Under the pieces are notes generated by a model. That model ran no database searches and was not told where the DNA came from. It saw only the letters and a program-made list of their open reading frames with translations. Below are positions 15,377 to 24,530 of a DNA stretch of 64,000 bases, piece by piece; position 1 is the stretch's first letter, and every line of letters starts with the position of its first letter. The stretch is from Mucilaginibacter gotjawali (GTDB lineage: Bacteria > Bacteroidota > Bacteroidia > Sphingobacteriales > Sphingobacteriaceae), in contig NZ_AP017313.1 of assembly GCF_002355435.1 (NCBI RefSeq), positions 868,001-932,000 of the forward strand. Direction: 5' to 3'. The position numbers and the translations under genes were made by a program.

Positions 15377-15781
15377 CTAGATGATGTTTTCTTTCGGACT
15401 TTCTGACTTTCCCGACTTTCGGACTTCCAACACCGGCTTGTTCATCACCCGATAAAAAAACAAACCGCCGATACAGTAAAGGAACACATCCACCCAGTCG
15501 GCGGTATAGGTTTTGGAGAGTAGCGGCAATAACCCTTCAAAAAGCGCACTGATATAAATCACCATAAAGACAACCTGCAGGGGTGACAATACATAATAAT
15601 TACTTTTAATGATGAACACCCTTTGCAGCCAGAGGCCTATGCTGGTAATTACGGGCACGGCAAAAAAATCGGTGAGATAGCTGTTTAACCAGGGGACAGG
15701 GATATCAAGCACCCGGGTTGTTTTTACGATCAGCCATACCAGGCAACCGGCAATGAACCATGGGTTGAGCAATGTTTTCAT
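15377..15781 (-). CDS. Multi-pass membrane protein, function unknown
   Basis: This 134-residue protein has about four hydrophobic segments (residues 5-22, 36-55, 65-85 and 95-112) and resembles small integral membrane proteins of unknown function in Bacteroidota (WLIVKTTRVLDIPVPWLNSY, VFLYCIGGLFFYRVMNKP). Its ATG is adjacent to the stop of the zinc-ribbon protein upstream, so the two are surely co-transcribed. The last 16 codons are written by the dispersed AGTCCGAAAGTC repeat, giving a tail EVRKSGKSESPKENII that is probably not ancestral. Confidence 0.75.
   Translation of the reverse strand: MKTLLNPWFIAGCLVWLIVKTTRVLDIPVPWLNSYLTDFFAVPVITSIGLWLQRVFIIKSNYYVLSPLQVVFMVIYISALFEGLLPLLSKTYTADWVDVFLYCIGGLFFYRVMNKPVLEVRKSGKSESPKENII
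15390..15430. repeat. Inverted copy of the AGTCCGAAAGTC repeat, inside the 3' end of a gene
   Basis: The complement of this stretch reads GGAAGTCCGAAAGTCGGGAA and then AGTCAGAAAGTCCGAAAG. It shares an exact 19-base inverted match (15407-15425 with 14034-14052) with the repeat before the GNAT gene, and it encodes the C-terminus of the membrane protein at 15377-15781. Confidence 0.7.
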
Positions 15782-16096
15782 CTATACGGCCATCAGGCTT
15801 AGTAACACCAGCAAACAGGTTGCAAACAGAAAAAACGCGATCTGAACATAATACACCGTCCAGCGCAATGAATTTAAACTGCTTTTATACCAACGGGTAA
15901 AAGCGCCGTCGCCGGGTTTTATAAACAGGTAATCGTTTTCTTTTAACAGCTCGCGGTTTACTTTTATTTCTACCTCGCGCGAAAAGCGCTGGGGCTCCAA
16001 AAAACCATTGCAATACAGGCAGCGGTCGTCAATATCCCCGTTCCATAAAGTCCATTCACCGCAATGCGGGCATTTTATTTCCCTTACCTGGCTCAT
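15782..16096 (-). CDS. Zinc-ribbon membrane protein, function unknown
   Basis: This 104-residue protein has an N-terminal zinc ribbon (CPHCGEW at about residues 9-15, CLYC at 27-30) followed by a basic/aromatic linker with a KPGDGAFTRWY segment and one C-terminal membrane helix (about 80-101; YYVQIAFFLFATCLLVLLSL). The four cysteines are spaced as in rubredoxin-like zinc fingers. It is the first gene of a two-gene operon with the membrane protein at 15377-15781. The pairing suggests a small membrane-bound complex. No known function is recognised. Confidence 0.78.
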   Translation of the reverse strand: MSQVREIKCPHCGEWTLWNGDIDDRCLYCNGFLEPQRFSREVEIKVNRELLKENDYLFIKPGDGAFTRWYKSSLNSLRWTVYYVQIAFFLFATCLLVLLSLMAV

Positions 16097-16113
16097 TTAT
16101 AAAATCTGCAAAC

Positions 16114-16121
16114 CAAATATA
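16114..16121 (-). promoter_or_regulatory. Putative -7 element of the zinc-ribbon/membrane-protein operon
   Basis: On the minus strand this reads TATATTTG, an exact TAnnTTTG match, 18 bases before the ATG at 16096. No clear -33 box is seen. Confidence 0.4.
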
Positions 16122-16201
16122 GGCAAATAAGGGCCAGTTTGGTGACGTTAAACGTTACAAATAGCTACAGGGAGTTTGGGAATTCAACGTATTTTTTGTG
16201 C

Positions 16202-16921
16202 TTATTGCCTGACCAATCGCTTTAACAATGATCGCTTTTTAGGTTCAACTATGGGTTTTTCACTCTCCGTTAAATAAATAGCGCCAGTTCTCGAGGTGAC
16301 AGGCTTTAGCATTTCCCGCTTTTCAATCACCAGCATGCTGTCATAGTAATGCATGGAGCTTGCCGATTTGGTAAAAGAATCGATCTCCTCTGCCTTTTTA
16401 AAATGCCAGGCGTTCAGTTTATCGATCAACTCTTTTGAATATTCGATAAAGGTACCGGGCAGTTTATAGCCACCGCCGAAATTATCCCAGTACGAGGTAT
16501 GCAGGTCCTCGCACAGGTAGGTGCCGTCGGGTTTAATATGATCAAATAATTCTTCGAACGAAACGATCTGTTGCTGCATGGTATGGCCGCCATCGTCAAT
16601 TAAAATATCAATCGGCGGGATATCTTTGAGCACGTTCCTTAAAAAGTTACGGTCGGATTGTGAGCCGATAAATACTTTGATGTTTTCTTCCTCTACCTGT
16701 TTACAATCAGGGTTGATATCAATGCCATAAATTTTGGCCTTGTCACCAAAGTAATGCTTCCACATTTGCAAACTGCCGCCCTGGAAGGTGCCGATCTCTA
16801 ATAAAACGATTTCTTTATTCCGGTATTTGCTGAAATGGCGTTCATAAATTTCGAAGTAATGATGCCATTTATCAATTACCCGTTTGTTATTTTGTTTAAA
16901 ATAGGTTTCCAGATCGTTCAT
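16202..16921 (-). CDS. Class I SAM-dependent methyltransferase
   Basis: This 239-residue protein has motif I (IVLLEIGTFQGGSLQMW) at about residues 38-54, the following acidic strand (KIYGIDINPD) and a motif with IDILIDDGGHTMQQQ at about 104-118. The IDDGGH pattern is typical of the CmcI-like/rhamnosyl O-methyltransferase group, where Asp and His bind metal. It probably O-methylates a sugar or small molecule; the acceptor is not readable. There is no operon partner. It is divergent from the GH3 gene. Confidence 0.85.
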   Translation of the reverse strand: MNDLETYFKQNNKRVIDKWHHYFEIYERHFSKYRNKEIVLLEIGTFQGGSLQMWKHYFGDKAKIYGIDINPDCKQVEEENIKVFIGSQSDRNFLRNVLKDIPPIDILIDDGGHTMQQQIVSFEELFDHIKPDGTYLCEDLHTSYWDNFGGGYKLPGTFIEYSKELIDKLNAWHFKKAEEIDSFTKSASSMHYYDSMLVIEKREMLKPVTSRTGAIYLTESEKPIVEPKKRSLLKRLVRQ

Positions 16922-17273
16922 GTGCTGAGTAGATTAGTCAGGGTGTTTTGCGACAAAGGGGGTACTATAAATGTATTAAAAAAATATCATGGTTTAGCCA
17001 CCCTGCCGTATTTATATTACGTTACTGTTTTAAAATTTGTAACACGAATGATAAAAAATTTCGCAATTGTTTAACTTTCTTTATCGTTTTCGTCGCCCCA
17101 AACCACCTTCTTATCTATAATTCTTCCCTGCTTATCGATTCGGATTTTATGTAAATGTTTATATATTTACCTTTAATTGTGTCGATAAAACACAATGAGC
17201 CGATCGACCTCGTTATCTGTTATAAGCCTGTTTAATAACCACCAATTATTAATGTGTATTCCTGTATTTATTT
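16922..17273. other. Intergenic region between divergent methyltransferase and GH3 genes
   Basis: No gene is supported here. TATATTTA at 17161-17168 is a seven-of-eight match to the Bacteroidota -7 box for the GH3 gene but lacks a good -33. A dyad TTGTGT / ACACAA (17176-17194) between it and the ATG could be an operator. Confidence 0.35.
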
Positions 17274-19865
17274 ATGAAGAAGAACTTTAACTCATCTCCA
17301 ATTCTTTACTTTTCTGCAGCGGCAATTGTTGTGGCATCATTAGCCGGAATGTCGGCAGCCAGTCATTTTGATCCTTCGAAAAAATGGTTTTCCAGGCCTG
17401 CGGACTCCACTGGTATTGTTTTGGTAAAAAATGCCGGCGGGCCAACGCTTGGGTATTCCACCAGGTCGGGCGTAAAAATTTTAACTGTGGATGGCCTGGC
17501 ATTTAAGGACCTGAACAAAAACGGCAAACTGGATAAGTATGAAGACTGGCGCCTGCCGGTTGATGAGCGTGCGAAGGACCTTGCTGCACAGCTTTCTATC
17601 GACCAGATAGCGGGGTTAATGCTGTACAGCGCACACCAGGCTATTCCGGCCATGTCGGGCGGGCCATTCGGTGCCGGCACGTATAACGGGAAAAAATTTA
17701 ATGAGGGTGGTATTGATCCGGCGGACGTATCCGATCAGCAAAAAAGCTTTTTAATCAAAGATAACTTAAGGCATGTGCTGGTCACCTCGGTACAATCGCC
17801 TGCCGTGGCGGCCCGCTGGAACAATAACGTGCAGGCCCTGGTAGAAGGTTCGGGTTTTGGTATCCCGGCAAACAATAGTTCAGACCCGCGGCACAGCGCC
17901 AATACCGGTTTTGAATATACCGCCGGAGCAGGCGGAACTATTTCGCAATGGCCCGATGAACTGGGACTTGCTGCTACATTCGACCCGGCGGTAACCCGGC
18001 AATTTGGCAGCATAGCTGCGCAGGAATACCGGGCACTGGGGATAGCCACGGCTTTATCGCCGCAAATCGATTTGGGATCGGAGCCACGCTGGGCGCGGAT
18101 CAACGGTACATTTGGCGAGGATCCGCAGCTCGACGCAGATATGGCAAGGGCCTATGTTGACGGTTTTCAGACCTCGGCAGGAGATGCCGAAATAAAAGAT
18201 GGCTGGGGCTATAACAGCGTAAATGCCATGATGAAGCACTGGCCCAGCGGCGGCCCTGAAGAAGGGGGCCGTGACGCGCATTTTGCTTATGGCAAATTTG
18301 CCGTTTACCCGGGCAATAACTTTGATGAGCACCTGGTTGCATTTGTGGACGGTGCTTTAAAACTATCAGGCAAAACAAAAATGGTGTCGGCAGTAATGCC
18401 TTATTATACCATTTCGTACAACAGGGATAAGCAGGGCAATGCGGGCAACAGCTATAGCAAATACCTGATCACCGACCTGCTTCGTGGAAAATACGGGTAC
18501 GACGGTGTGATTTGTACCGACTGGATGGTAACCGCCGACGAAGGTAAAACACCTGATACTTTTTTAGGGAAATCGTGGGGGATGGAAACGGCTACCGTTG
18601 CCCAGCGCCATTATAAAATATTAATGGCCGGGGTTGATCAGTTTGGCGGAAATAATGATGCTGGGCCGGTAATTGAAGCCTATAATATGGGGGTTAAGGA
18701 ACATGGCGAAGCGTTTATGAGGGCCAGGTTTGAGCAATCGGCAGTAAGGTTGTTAAAGAATATCTTCAGGGTGGGCCTGTTTGAAAACCCATACCTTGAT
18801 GTGGAACATACAAAACAAACGGTTGGCAAACCTGAATTTATGACCGCCGGCTACAATGCACAGCTGAAATCAATAGTAATGTTAAAGAACCACGATAACG
18901 TGCTGCCGCTGCAAAAGGGTAAAACCATCTACATGCCCAAAAAATACTTCCCTTCAGTAAAGGGATTTTTTGGCCCGCCATCCAAAGAAAGATGGGAAGA
19001 CGCCGTACAGGCCAGCCTGATCGGTAAATATTTTAATGTAACAGATGATCCGGCCAAAGCCGATTATGCCATTGTTTTTGTGAGCAGCCCAAGCGGCGGT
19101 GCTGGTTATGATGCCGATGATCTGAAAAATGGCGGTAACGGTTATGTGCCCATCACGCTGCAATATGGTGCCTATACCGCCACTGATGCCCGCGCTCATA
19201 GTATCGCCGCCGGCGACCCGGTTGAACCCGGCATTACTAACCGCAGCTATAAAGGCAAATCTATTACGGCAGCCAACTATAACGATTTAAAAACTATCGA
19301 AGAAACTAAAAAGGCGATGAACGGCAAGCCGGTGATCGTTGCCATCACATTATCAAAACCTGCGGTATTGGCCGAATTTGAGAAAGATGCTAACGCGATA
19401 GTGGCAGGTTTCGGTGTGCAGAACCAGGCGATGCTGGATGTTTTAACCGGCGCTGCCGAACCATCAGGTTTGCTGCCATTCCAGATGCCGGCCAATATGC
19501 AAACGGTTGAAGTGCAGGATGAGGATATTCCGCATGATATGATTTGCTATACCGATGCGGATGGACATACCTACGACTTTGGCTTCGGGATGAACTGGAA
19601 AGGTGAGATCCATGACGCACGTACTGCTAAATATGTGGGGATTGTGGCGAAACCCGTGTTCCATTTAAAAGGAAATACCGTTACCTTGACATGTTCGACA
19701 CCTGGAACAAAAATCTATTATACAACCAACGGTGTAATACCTGCATTTGTTGATGAATACGAATTTACAAAACCGTTCACCATCAAAAAAGGCACCACTA
19801 TAAAAGCTATTGCTAAAAAATATGGTGTGGATAATAGCAGTATGGTGGTATTGGTTAAAAATTAA
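17274..19865 (+). CDS. Glycoside hydrolase family 3 protein (secreted beta-glucosidase type) with C-terminal CHB_HEX_C-like domain
   Basis: This 863-residue secreted enzyme begins with an uncleaved or long signal segment (PILYFSAAAIVVASLAGMSA). An EF-hand-like loop DLNKNGKLDKYEDW (about residues 78-91) precedes the GH3 TIM barrel, which carries the nucleophile Asp416 in YDGVICTDWM. The alpha/beta sandwich follows (IVMLKNHDNVLPLQKGKTIY, then GFGVQNQAMLDVLTGAAEPSG). Residues about 795-860 look like the chitobiase/beta-hexosaminidase C-terminal fold (TPGTKIYYTTNGVIPAF, then IKKGTTIKAIAKKYG). It cleaves terminal beta-linked sugars from oligosaccharides, probably in the periplasm. The exact linkage is not predictable. 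No SusCD pair is adjacent. Confidence 0.92.
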   Translation: MKKNFNSSPILYFSAAAIVVASLAGMSAASHFDPSKKWFSRPADSTGIVLVKNAGGPTLGYSTRSGVKILTVDGLAFKDLNKNGKLDKYEDWRLPVDERAKDLAAQLSIDQIAGLMLYSAHQAIPAMSGGPFGAGTYNGKKFNEGGIDPADVSDQQKSFLIKDNLRHVLVTSVQSPAVAARWNNNVQALVEGSGFGIPANNSSDPRHSANTGFEYTAGAGGTISQWPDELGLAATFDPAVTRQFGSIAAQEYRALGIATALSPQIDLGSEPRWARINGTFGEDPQLDADMARAYVDGFQTSAGDAEIKDGWGYNSVNAMMKHWPSGGPEEGGRDAHFAYGKFAVYPGNNFDEHLVAFVDGALKLSGKTKMVSAVMPYYTISYNRDKQGNAGNSYSKYLITDLLRGKYGYDGVICTDWMVTADEGKTPDTFLGKSWGMETATVAQRHYKILMAGVDQFGGNNDAGPVIEAYNMGVKEHGEAFMRARFEQSAVRLLKNIFRVGLFENPYLDVEHTKQTVGKPEFMTAGYNAQLKSIVMLKNHDNVLPLQKGKTIYMPKKYFPSVKGFFGPPSKERWEDAVQASLIGKYFNVTDDPAKADYAIVFVSSPSGGAGYDADDLKNGGNGYVPITLQYGAYTATDARAHSIAAGDPVEPGITNRSYKGKSITAANYNDLKTIEETKKAMNGKPVIVAITLSKPAVLAEFEKDANAIVAGFGVQNQAMLDVLTGAAEPSGLLPFQMPANMQTVEVQDEDIPHDMICYTDADGHTYDFGFGMNWKGEIHDARTAKYVGIVAKPVFHLKGNTVTLTCSTPGTKIYYTTNGVIPAFVDEYEFTKPFTIKKGTTIKAIAKKYGVDNSSMVVLVKN

Positions 19866-20044
19866 CACTTTAAACGTTTAATAAAAGGTTTGTGATTAAA
19901 TGTTCGCGCGGTGGCGCTTGATGTCGGGCATAAATAATGTCAGGCCGGGGCTGCAAACCTAAAATAAGATTGCCGGTTGCAGCGAATGCGCCCTGGCCGA
20001 TCTGATGGCGAGATATTGGCCTTGAAACGTTTGTTTTAAACTAA

Positions 20045-21286
20045 TTATTTTGAAATAACAAACCAGCGGTTAACGGAATTATAAGGAGCCCCGATGTAAA
20101 CTTTGTAAAAGTTGGATGGTAAGTTTTTAACGGATACCAGCGCGTGCTGATCCGCCACGGGAACTTCGGCAAGCATTTGGTAATTGTCGGGGTTCCCGTC
20201 TTTAAAATTATTGGTTGAAGCTACCCAAATTTTCACCTTGCCTTTTTTATCAAGCGCCTTCCATGTAACATCCAGGTCACCCTGGATATAGTTAACCTGG
20301 GGCATCGCGATTGATACAGGCCCGATCAGTGAGCTGCCATCAATTTCGCGCAATTGGGCTTCGGGTATTTTTACCTCCAAAAAGTTTGCTATTGTAGGTG
20401 TGATATCAATAATGCCTGGCGTAAAGTACCGGGCATAATCATTCAATGCATTGTAGTTGGTAACCATCCATGTAGTACGTTGCCTGGCAGATTGCCCGCC
20501 GTGATTTTTACCGCTCTGTTCATCCCGCCCGTGGTCGGTAGTGATAAATATGAGCCAGTCCTCATTGTTGTGTTTTTGGCGGTATTGGATAGCCTCCCAA
20601 ATCCGCCCAATTTGTTTGTCGGCCATCTGCACAGCTTCATAGGTTTGGGGGCTGTCGCCGTAACGATGGCCCATATCATCGGTGTATTCCAGGTACACCC
20701 AGCTCAGGTCGGGCGCTTTATCTTTAATGCAGACGGCAGCTGAGTTGGCTACCTGCTCATCAATTAAATGCATATACAGGCCCGCTTTATCGTGCGGAAA
20801 TTTTATCGTATCCAGTTCATAACCATCATAAGCATAGTCAATTTTTAAATTGCCGGTTTGCGGCAGCCCTTCGCCAAGCAGTTTGGTGCGGTTATCTGTC
20901 CAGCTGGAAAATATTGCCGTTGTTTTGTTTGGCCAGGCATTTTTAAACATTCGGAAAATAGTCCAGTAATTATAATCAGGGGCCTTAATTTCGTTACCCC
21001 AAACGTTATGCTTATTTACCCACGTACTTGTTAATAAACTGTTATACCCATTGGCCGAAATGGTAGGCGTTTGCGAATAGCCGCCCTTTTCGCCGCCAAC
21101 ATAGGCCCGCATATAGGCGCCCTGTGTTTCGATAAGCCTGAGGTTTGGTGTGTTTAATTTTTCAATCACATCGGCCGGTATGCCGTCAACGATAATGAAA
21201 ACTGCTTTCCTGGTCCTGGTTTGCGCAAAGGCGGTTACCGCAACAAGCAGTAGTGGTAATAATAAGATTTTTTTCAACTGTAACAT
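20045..21286 (-). CDS. Type I phosphodiesterase/nucleotide pyrophosphatase (alkaline phosphatase superfamily) protein
   Basis: This 413-residue secreted protein has a signal peptide ending near VTAFAQ. Metal-binding motifs of the superfamily are visible: Asp34 in FIIVDGIPADV, DDMGHRYG at about residues 208-215 and FITTDHGRDEQSG at about 251-263. The nucleophile position of nucleotide pyrophosphatases (PTxT) reads PTIS (74-77), so Ser77 may replace the usual Thr. A C-terminal Fn3/Ig-like segment (WKALDKKGKVKIWVAST) follows the catalytic domain. It probably hydrolyses phosphomono- or diesters in the periplasm. It is a single gene convergent with GH3, with no strong terminator visible between them. 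Confidence 0.88.
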   Translation of the reverse strand: MLQLKKILLLPLLLVAVTAFAQTRTRKAVFIIVDGIPADVIEKLNTPNLRLIETQGAYMRAYVGGEKGGYSQTPTISANGYNSLLTSTWVNKHNVWGNEIKAPDYNYWTIFRMFKNAWPNKTTAIFSSWTDNRTKLLGEGLPQTGNLKIDYAYDGYELDTIKFPHDKAGLYMHLIDEQVANSAAVCIKDKAPDLSWVYLEYTDDMGHRYGDSPQTYEAVQMADKQIGRIWEAIQYRQKHNNEDWLIFITTDHGRDEQSGKNHGGQSARQRTTWMVTNYNALNDYARYFTPGIIDITPTIANFLEVKIPEAQLREIDGSSLIGPVSIAMPQVNYIQGDLDVTWKALDKKGKVKIWVASTNNFKDGNPDNYQMLAEVPVADQHALVSVKNLPSNFYKVYIGAPYNSVNRWFVISK

Positions 21287-21302
21287 ATGGGCCTAATAAA
21301 GA

Positions 21303-21310
21303 CAAATTTA
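21303..21310 (-). promoter_or_regulatory. Putative -7 element of the phosphodiesterase gene
   Basis: On the minus strand this reads TAAATTTG, an exact match to TAnnTTTG, 17 bases before the ATG at 21286. A -33 element is not evident. Confidence 0.35.
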
Positions 21311-21586
21311 CCGGCTTGTAAAAGATGGGTGAGTTAATTAATTGTTATTTTTTGCGCTTTGCTCTATGAACAGCCCAATTACATCTATAAGGGCGTTGTT
21401 TTAAGCGATAAAAACTATATTTTGCTTATTATTAAGCAATTACAGTGTTTGAAGATTGATTTTTTGTGTTGGTCTATATAAAAACGCTGGTGGTCTATTT
21501 CATTTTTTAAGGGTTTAAAGTTGCCGTTACTTTGTTCTGTCAAATAAAACGAACAATAATTTAAAAACATTTAAAATAACAAGATC

Positions 21587-21961
21587 ATGAAAAATTCAAT
21601 CAAATTAACCGCATTATTAGTATTGGCAAGTGTAGGCGTTTTTGCAGCAAATCCGGCTAAAGCCACAGTACCTGCAGGCGATAAGATCAGCTTTTCGGCA
21701 CTGCCCTCACATCAGGGTGTTGATATTAAAGTGCAGTCTGCCTCGGCAGCCAAGGCTATTGTAATTATATCCGACCAGGACGGAAATGTGATTTTTAAAG
21801 ACGCTATGCCGGCCTACAAAGAAATGGAGAAAGGTTATATCCTTAACCAGTTGGACAACGGCGACTATACCATCGAGGTTATTGCGGATCATCAAACCGT
21901 AACTAAGGATGTGCATGTTTATGATGAAGACGGCGCAAAGGAGTTTATCATTTCGGAATAA
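21587..21961 (+). CDS. Secreted small protein with Ig-like/Secretion-tail-like fold, function unknown
   Basis: This 124-residue protein has a clear signal peptide (LTALLVLASVGVFAANPA). The mature part alternates beta-strand segments (VDIKVQSASAAKAIVIISDQ, GNVIFKDAM, GDYTIEVIADHQTVTKDVHV), resembling the DUF3244 or type-IX-sorting-tail sandwich fold, but no cargo domain precedes it. It is a single gene between a 300-base leader region and a strong terminator at 21987-22021. TTACTTTG at 21527-21534 may be its -7 box. The function is not known. Confidence 0.75.
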   Translation: MKNSIKLTALLVLASVGVFAANPAKATVPAGDKISFSALPSHQGVDIKVQSASAAKAIVIISDQDGNVIFKDAMPAYKEMEKGYILNQLDNGDYTIEVIADHQTVTKDVHVYDEDGAKEFIISE

Positions 21962-21986
21962 TTGCGATCCAACTATTCGCAAAACA

Positions 21987-22021
21987 AAAAGCATCGCCCC
22001 TTATCCGGGCGATGCTTTTTG
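21987..22021. terminator. Bidirectional Rho-independent terminator
   Basis: The stem AAAAGCATCGCCC / GGGCGATGCTTTTT encloses a short loop, with A- and T-runs on both sides. It ends both the plus-strand small secreted gene and the minus-strand transporter at 22045. Confidence 0.93.
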
Positions 22022-22044
22022 TTTTAGGAGCTTTTTTTAAATCA

Positions 22045-23019
22045 TTATGCCAGGTGCATTACCGCATATAACGCCCCCGCGGATATGGCTATCCATAAAA
22101 TAACCCCCTGCAGGAAGGGTTTAAAGCCAACGGATGAGATCACCTTCCGCGACAGCCCGGCGCCGATCAGGAAAAGCGTAAGGGTTAACCCCGCTTTGGC
22201 TATTATTACCAAATATGGGCTTAACAATTTTACAGCGGGCAAATAGGTATTGGCAATCAAAGCAAGAATAAACAAGCCAATAAAATAGGGGACGCTTGTC
22301 CTGCCCGACCCGGTTTTAAATATATAGGACGAAATAAAAGTGACAGGTACAATCCACAAGGCCCTGGCCAGTTTTACCGTAGTGGCAACTTCTAATGCAT
22401 GTGCGCCGTATTTGCCCGCCGCGCCGACTACCGAACTGGTATCATGTATGGCGATGGCGCACCATAAACCAAACTGGGTTTGGGATAAATTTAAGTGATG
22501 CCCGATTACCGGAAAAATAAAAAGGGCGACAGAATTCAAAATAAATACGCAGCCCAGCGCCACGGATATTTGTTTTTCTTCGGCCTTGATAACGGGTGAA
22601 ATAGCGGCGATGGCGCTGCCACCGCAAATTGCTGTACCGGCTGAAATAAGAAACGACGTTTTTTTGCCTGTTTTTAACCATTTGCCCAAAAAGTAACCGG
22701 CCAACAAGGTTCCGCTGATGGACGCGGCAGTAAACAAAACGCCTTCTTTACCTGCCTGCAATGCTGCCTGCAAATTCATGCCAAAGCCCAGGCCTACTAC
22801 CGAGGCTTGCAATAAAATATGAGTGGCTTTATGGTTTAAATGCAAATAAGGGTGCCCGGTTGATTGGGCAATAATAAGCCCGAGTAAAAGCGCCACAGCT
22901 GGGCTGGCATAGGGCGTAACACAAAATGCAGCGCTCATAATAAATAAAAGCTTCCGTCCATTGTTATTGATATTGATTAAAAATCCGTGCTGTTGTGTTA
23001 GTTGATGCTGGCTATCCAT
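22045..23019 (-). CDS. YeiH-family putative sulfate exporter-like transporter (PF03601)
   Basis: This 324-residue integral membrane protein has about nine or ten helices. Family hallmarks include LLQASVVGLGFGMNLQAAL, SAGTAICGGSAIAAISPVI, the glycine-rich GTAICGGSA motif and AIHDTSSVVGAAGKYG. These place it in the Cons_hypoth698/YeiH family, annotated as putative sulfate exporters on thin experimental ground. The start at 23019 follows a short leader. There is no LysR regulator beside it, unlike E. coli yeiH-yeiE. It stands alone, with a bidirectional terminator after it. Confidence 0.88.
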   Translation of the reverse strand: MDSQHQLTQQHGFLININNNGRKLLFIMSAAFCVTPYASPAVALLLGLIIAQSTGHPYLHLNHKATHILLQASVVGLGFGMNLQAALQAGKEGVLFTAASISGTLLAGYFLGKWLKTGKKTSFLISAGTAICGGSAIAAISPVIKAEEKQISVALGCVFILNSVALFIFPVIGHHLNLSQTQFGLWCAIAIHDTSSVVGAAGKYGAHALEVATTVKLARALWIVPVTFISSYIFKTGSGRTSVPYFIGLFILALIANTYLPAVKLLSPYLVIIAKAGLTLTLFLIGAGLSRKVISSVGFKPFLQGVILWIAISAGALYAVMHLA

Positions 23020-23109
23020 AACCTGTAATTATTTGATAGCGCAAAGATGCAGCGTATTATGCTGGATTTTTTATCATAAAATGAGATAGGGGATAACTGT
23101 TTGTTATGG

Positions 23110-23208
23110 GTTGAATAAGTTGATTAAGTTGGATGAGTTAGAGGAAATAAAATTAAGTTGATTAGTTTTTAGCCCAATCAACCTAATCTAACTTAATCAA
23201 CTAAACAA
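23110..23208. repeat. Inverted intergenic repeat (GTTGATTAAGTTGGAT / TCTAACTTAATCAAC family)
   Basis: The left arm carries GTTGAATAAGTTGATTAAG and the right arm AATCTAACTTAATCAACTAAA; they are complementary over much of their length. A related copy lies at 34651-34740. It borders the stop of the M23-type gene and could be its transcript end. Confidence 0.7.
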
Positions 23209-24381
23209 CTACCTCTCCGATTCAACAATATCGCCGCTATCAATTCGGCTTCTTTTGATGTTTACGGTGACGTTTCCGCGGTAAAGTTTGTAGTTATTGA
23301 AATAGTTTGGCAGCCCTTCCGAAGCCAGCTCCTTTGAGCCGTTGGTTACCGAATAGTGCAGGTGCGGATACATTGACCGGCCCGAAAAACCAACCGAACC
23401 AAGTTCATCACCTTCCTTAACCATTTGCCCGGGCCTTACCTTCAGGCTGCCGGCTTCCAGGTGCAAAAGCATGCTGTACTCGCCGTTGGCGTGTTGAATA
23501 ATTACATAGTTGCCCATGCCCTCGGGATCAATAGCGGATGCTGATTTGGGTGATTTAATGGTTTTGCCATCATATTCATTATCGGGAACGCTGTTTTGTA
23601 TGGCGATGATCTTCCCATCTAAAGGAACATAAACAGGTTTTCCGAAGCTGTACCAGTTTTCTTTTTTATAAGGCGAACCGCCATACATCGACCCGTTACC
23701 ATCCACATTCATCAGGTCGTAGGCATAACGGCTGGAGTTGGAGGTTATTTCTTTTACTTTAGCATCGGCAATATCAGTTGACCTGCGGTTACGGGAATAA
23801 AAATCATGACCGTCCCAAACAATTATTTTGCCCTTTAATGGCAAAAAGTAGTCGTTTTTGGCAATGTATACCTGCGGGGTTATTACTTTTATTACCGCAG
23901 CATCAAAATCAACGGGCAGCCTTTTCTTATTCATGTCAATTTGCTGCTGCGTATCAGCATAATTAAAAAAGAAGCCATATTTAACAGATGCTATCGTCAA
24001 ATCGGGCGGAAAAGTATGAAATGGGTTAAAAACGTTAACCGTTTCGCCAGGTTTAATGGTGGTATAAACCAGCAGGTCTATCCCGGGCGCCTTCCCGTTG
24101 CTGTTCATGAATTTTCTTAGTACCAGTTTGCCTGTTTTATCCATTACAGAGGCCTCTACCGAACTTAACTCAATGGTATGTGTGGTTTGATTTTTTATAG
24201 TGATATCAAAATTCATGTAATAACCATAGATATCTTTTTCTATCAATGGCCTTACCGGAGAAATGGTAATGGCAACCTTTGAGGTGTCTGTGTCGGGCCC
24301 CTTCAACCCTGGTCGGATATTACCGCCTTTAAAGCTATTCAGAATCAATAAAAGGCAAATCAAGGCAGTGTATTTAAGCAT
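23209..24381 (-). CDS. M23-family (LytM-like) metallopeptidase domain protein
   Basis: This 390-residue exported protein has an N-terminal hydrophobic signal, a beta-rich region (about residues 30-190) and a C-terminal M23 domain. The second half of the active site is present: IIQHANGEYSMLLHLEAGSL and the HxH motif in YPHLHYSV (about residues 337-341). The usual first HxxxD motif is replaced by SRYAYDLMNVDG, a variant seen in a large M23 subgroup where the Asp is kept. The typical role is cutting peptidoglycan cross-links or acting as an envelope scaffold. It is a separate transcription unit from the upstream HXXEE gene because of the hairpin at 24531-24584. Confidence 0.85.
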   Translation of the reverse strand: MLKYTALICLLLILNSFKGGNIRPGLKGPDTDTSKVAITISPVRPLIEKDIYGYYMNFDITIKNQTTHTIELSSVEASVMDKTGKLVLRKFMNSNGKAPGIDLLVYTTIKPGETVNVFNPFHTFPPDLTIASVKYGFFFNYADTQQQIDMNKKRLPVDFDAAVIKVITPQVYIAKNDYFLPLKGKIIVWDGHDFYSRNRRSTDIADAKVKEITSNSSRYAYDLMNVDGNGSMYGGSPYKKENWYSFGKPVYVPLDGKIIAIQNSVPDNEYDGKTIKSPKSASAIDPEGMGNYVIIQHANGEYSMLLHLEAGSLKVRPGQMVKEGDELGSVGFSGRSMYPHLHYSVTNGSKELASEGLPNYFNNYKLYRGNVTVNIKRSRIDSGDIVESER

Positions 24382-24530
24382 CTTAAATTGTAATAAAAAC
24401 AGTTTAAATTATTAGCCGCTTTTCGTTTTTTTGAAAATTTGGCAAAGCGGTTTCAGTTATCGTATCCTTGTACGCTATAAATGGGGTATTTGTTGCGCAG
24501 CGGCGTTACAGGGAGATTTTGGGCACAATA

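Noticed and set aside
19866-20044. Possible small gene between the convergent GH3 and phosphodiesterase genes
   Set aside because: No frame with a start, reasonable length and protein-like composition was found on either strand.
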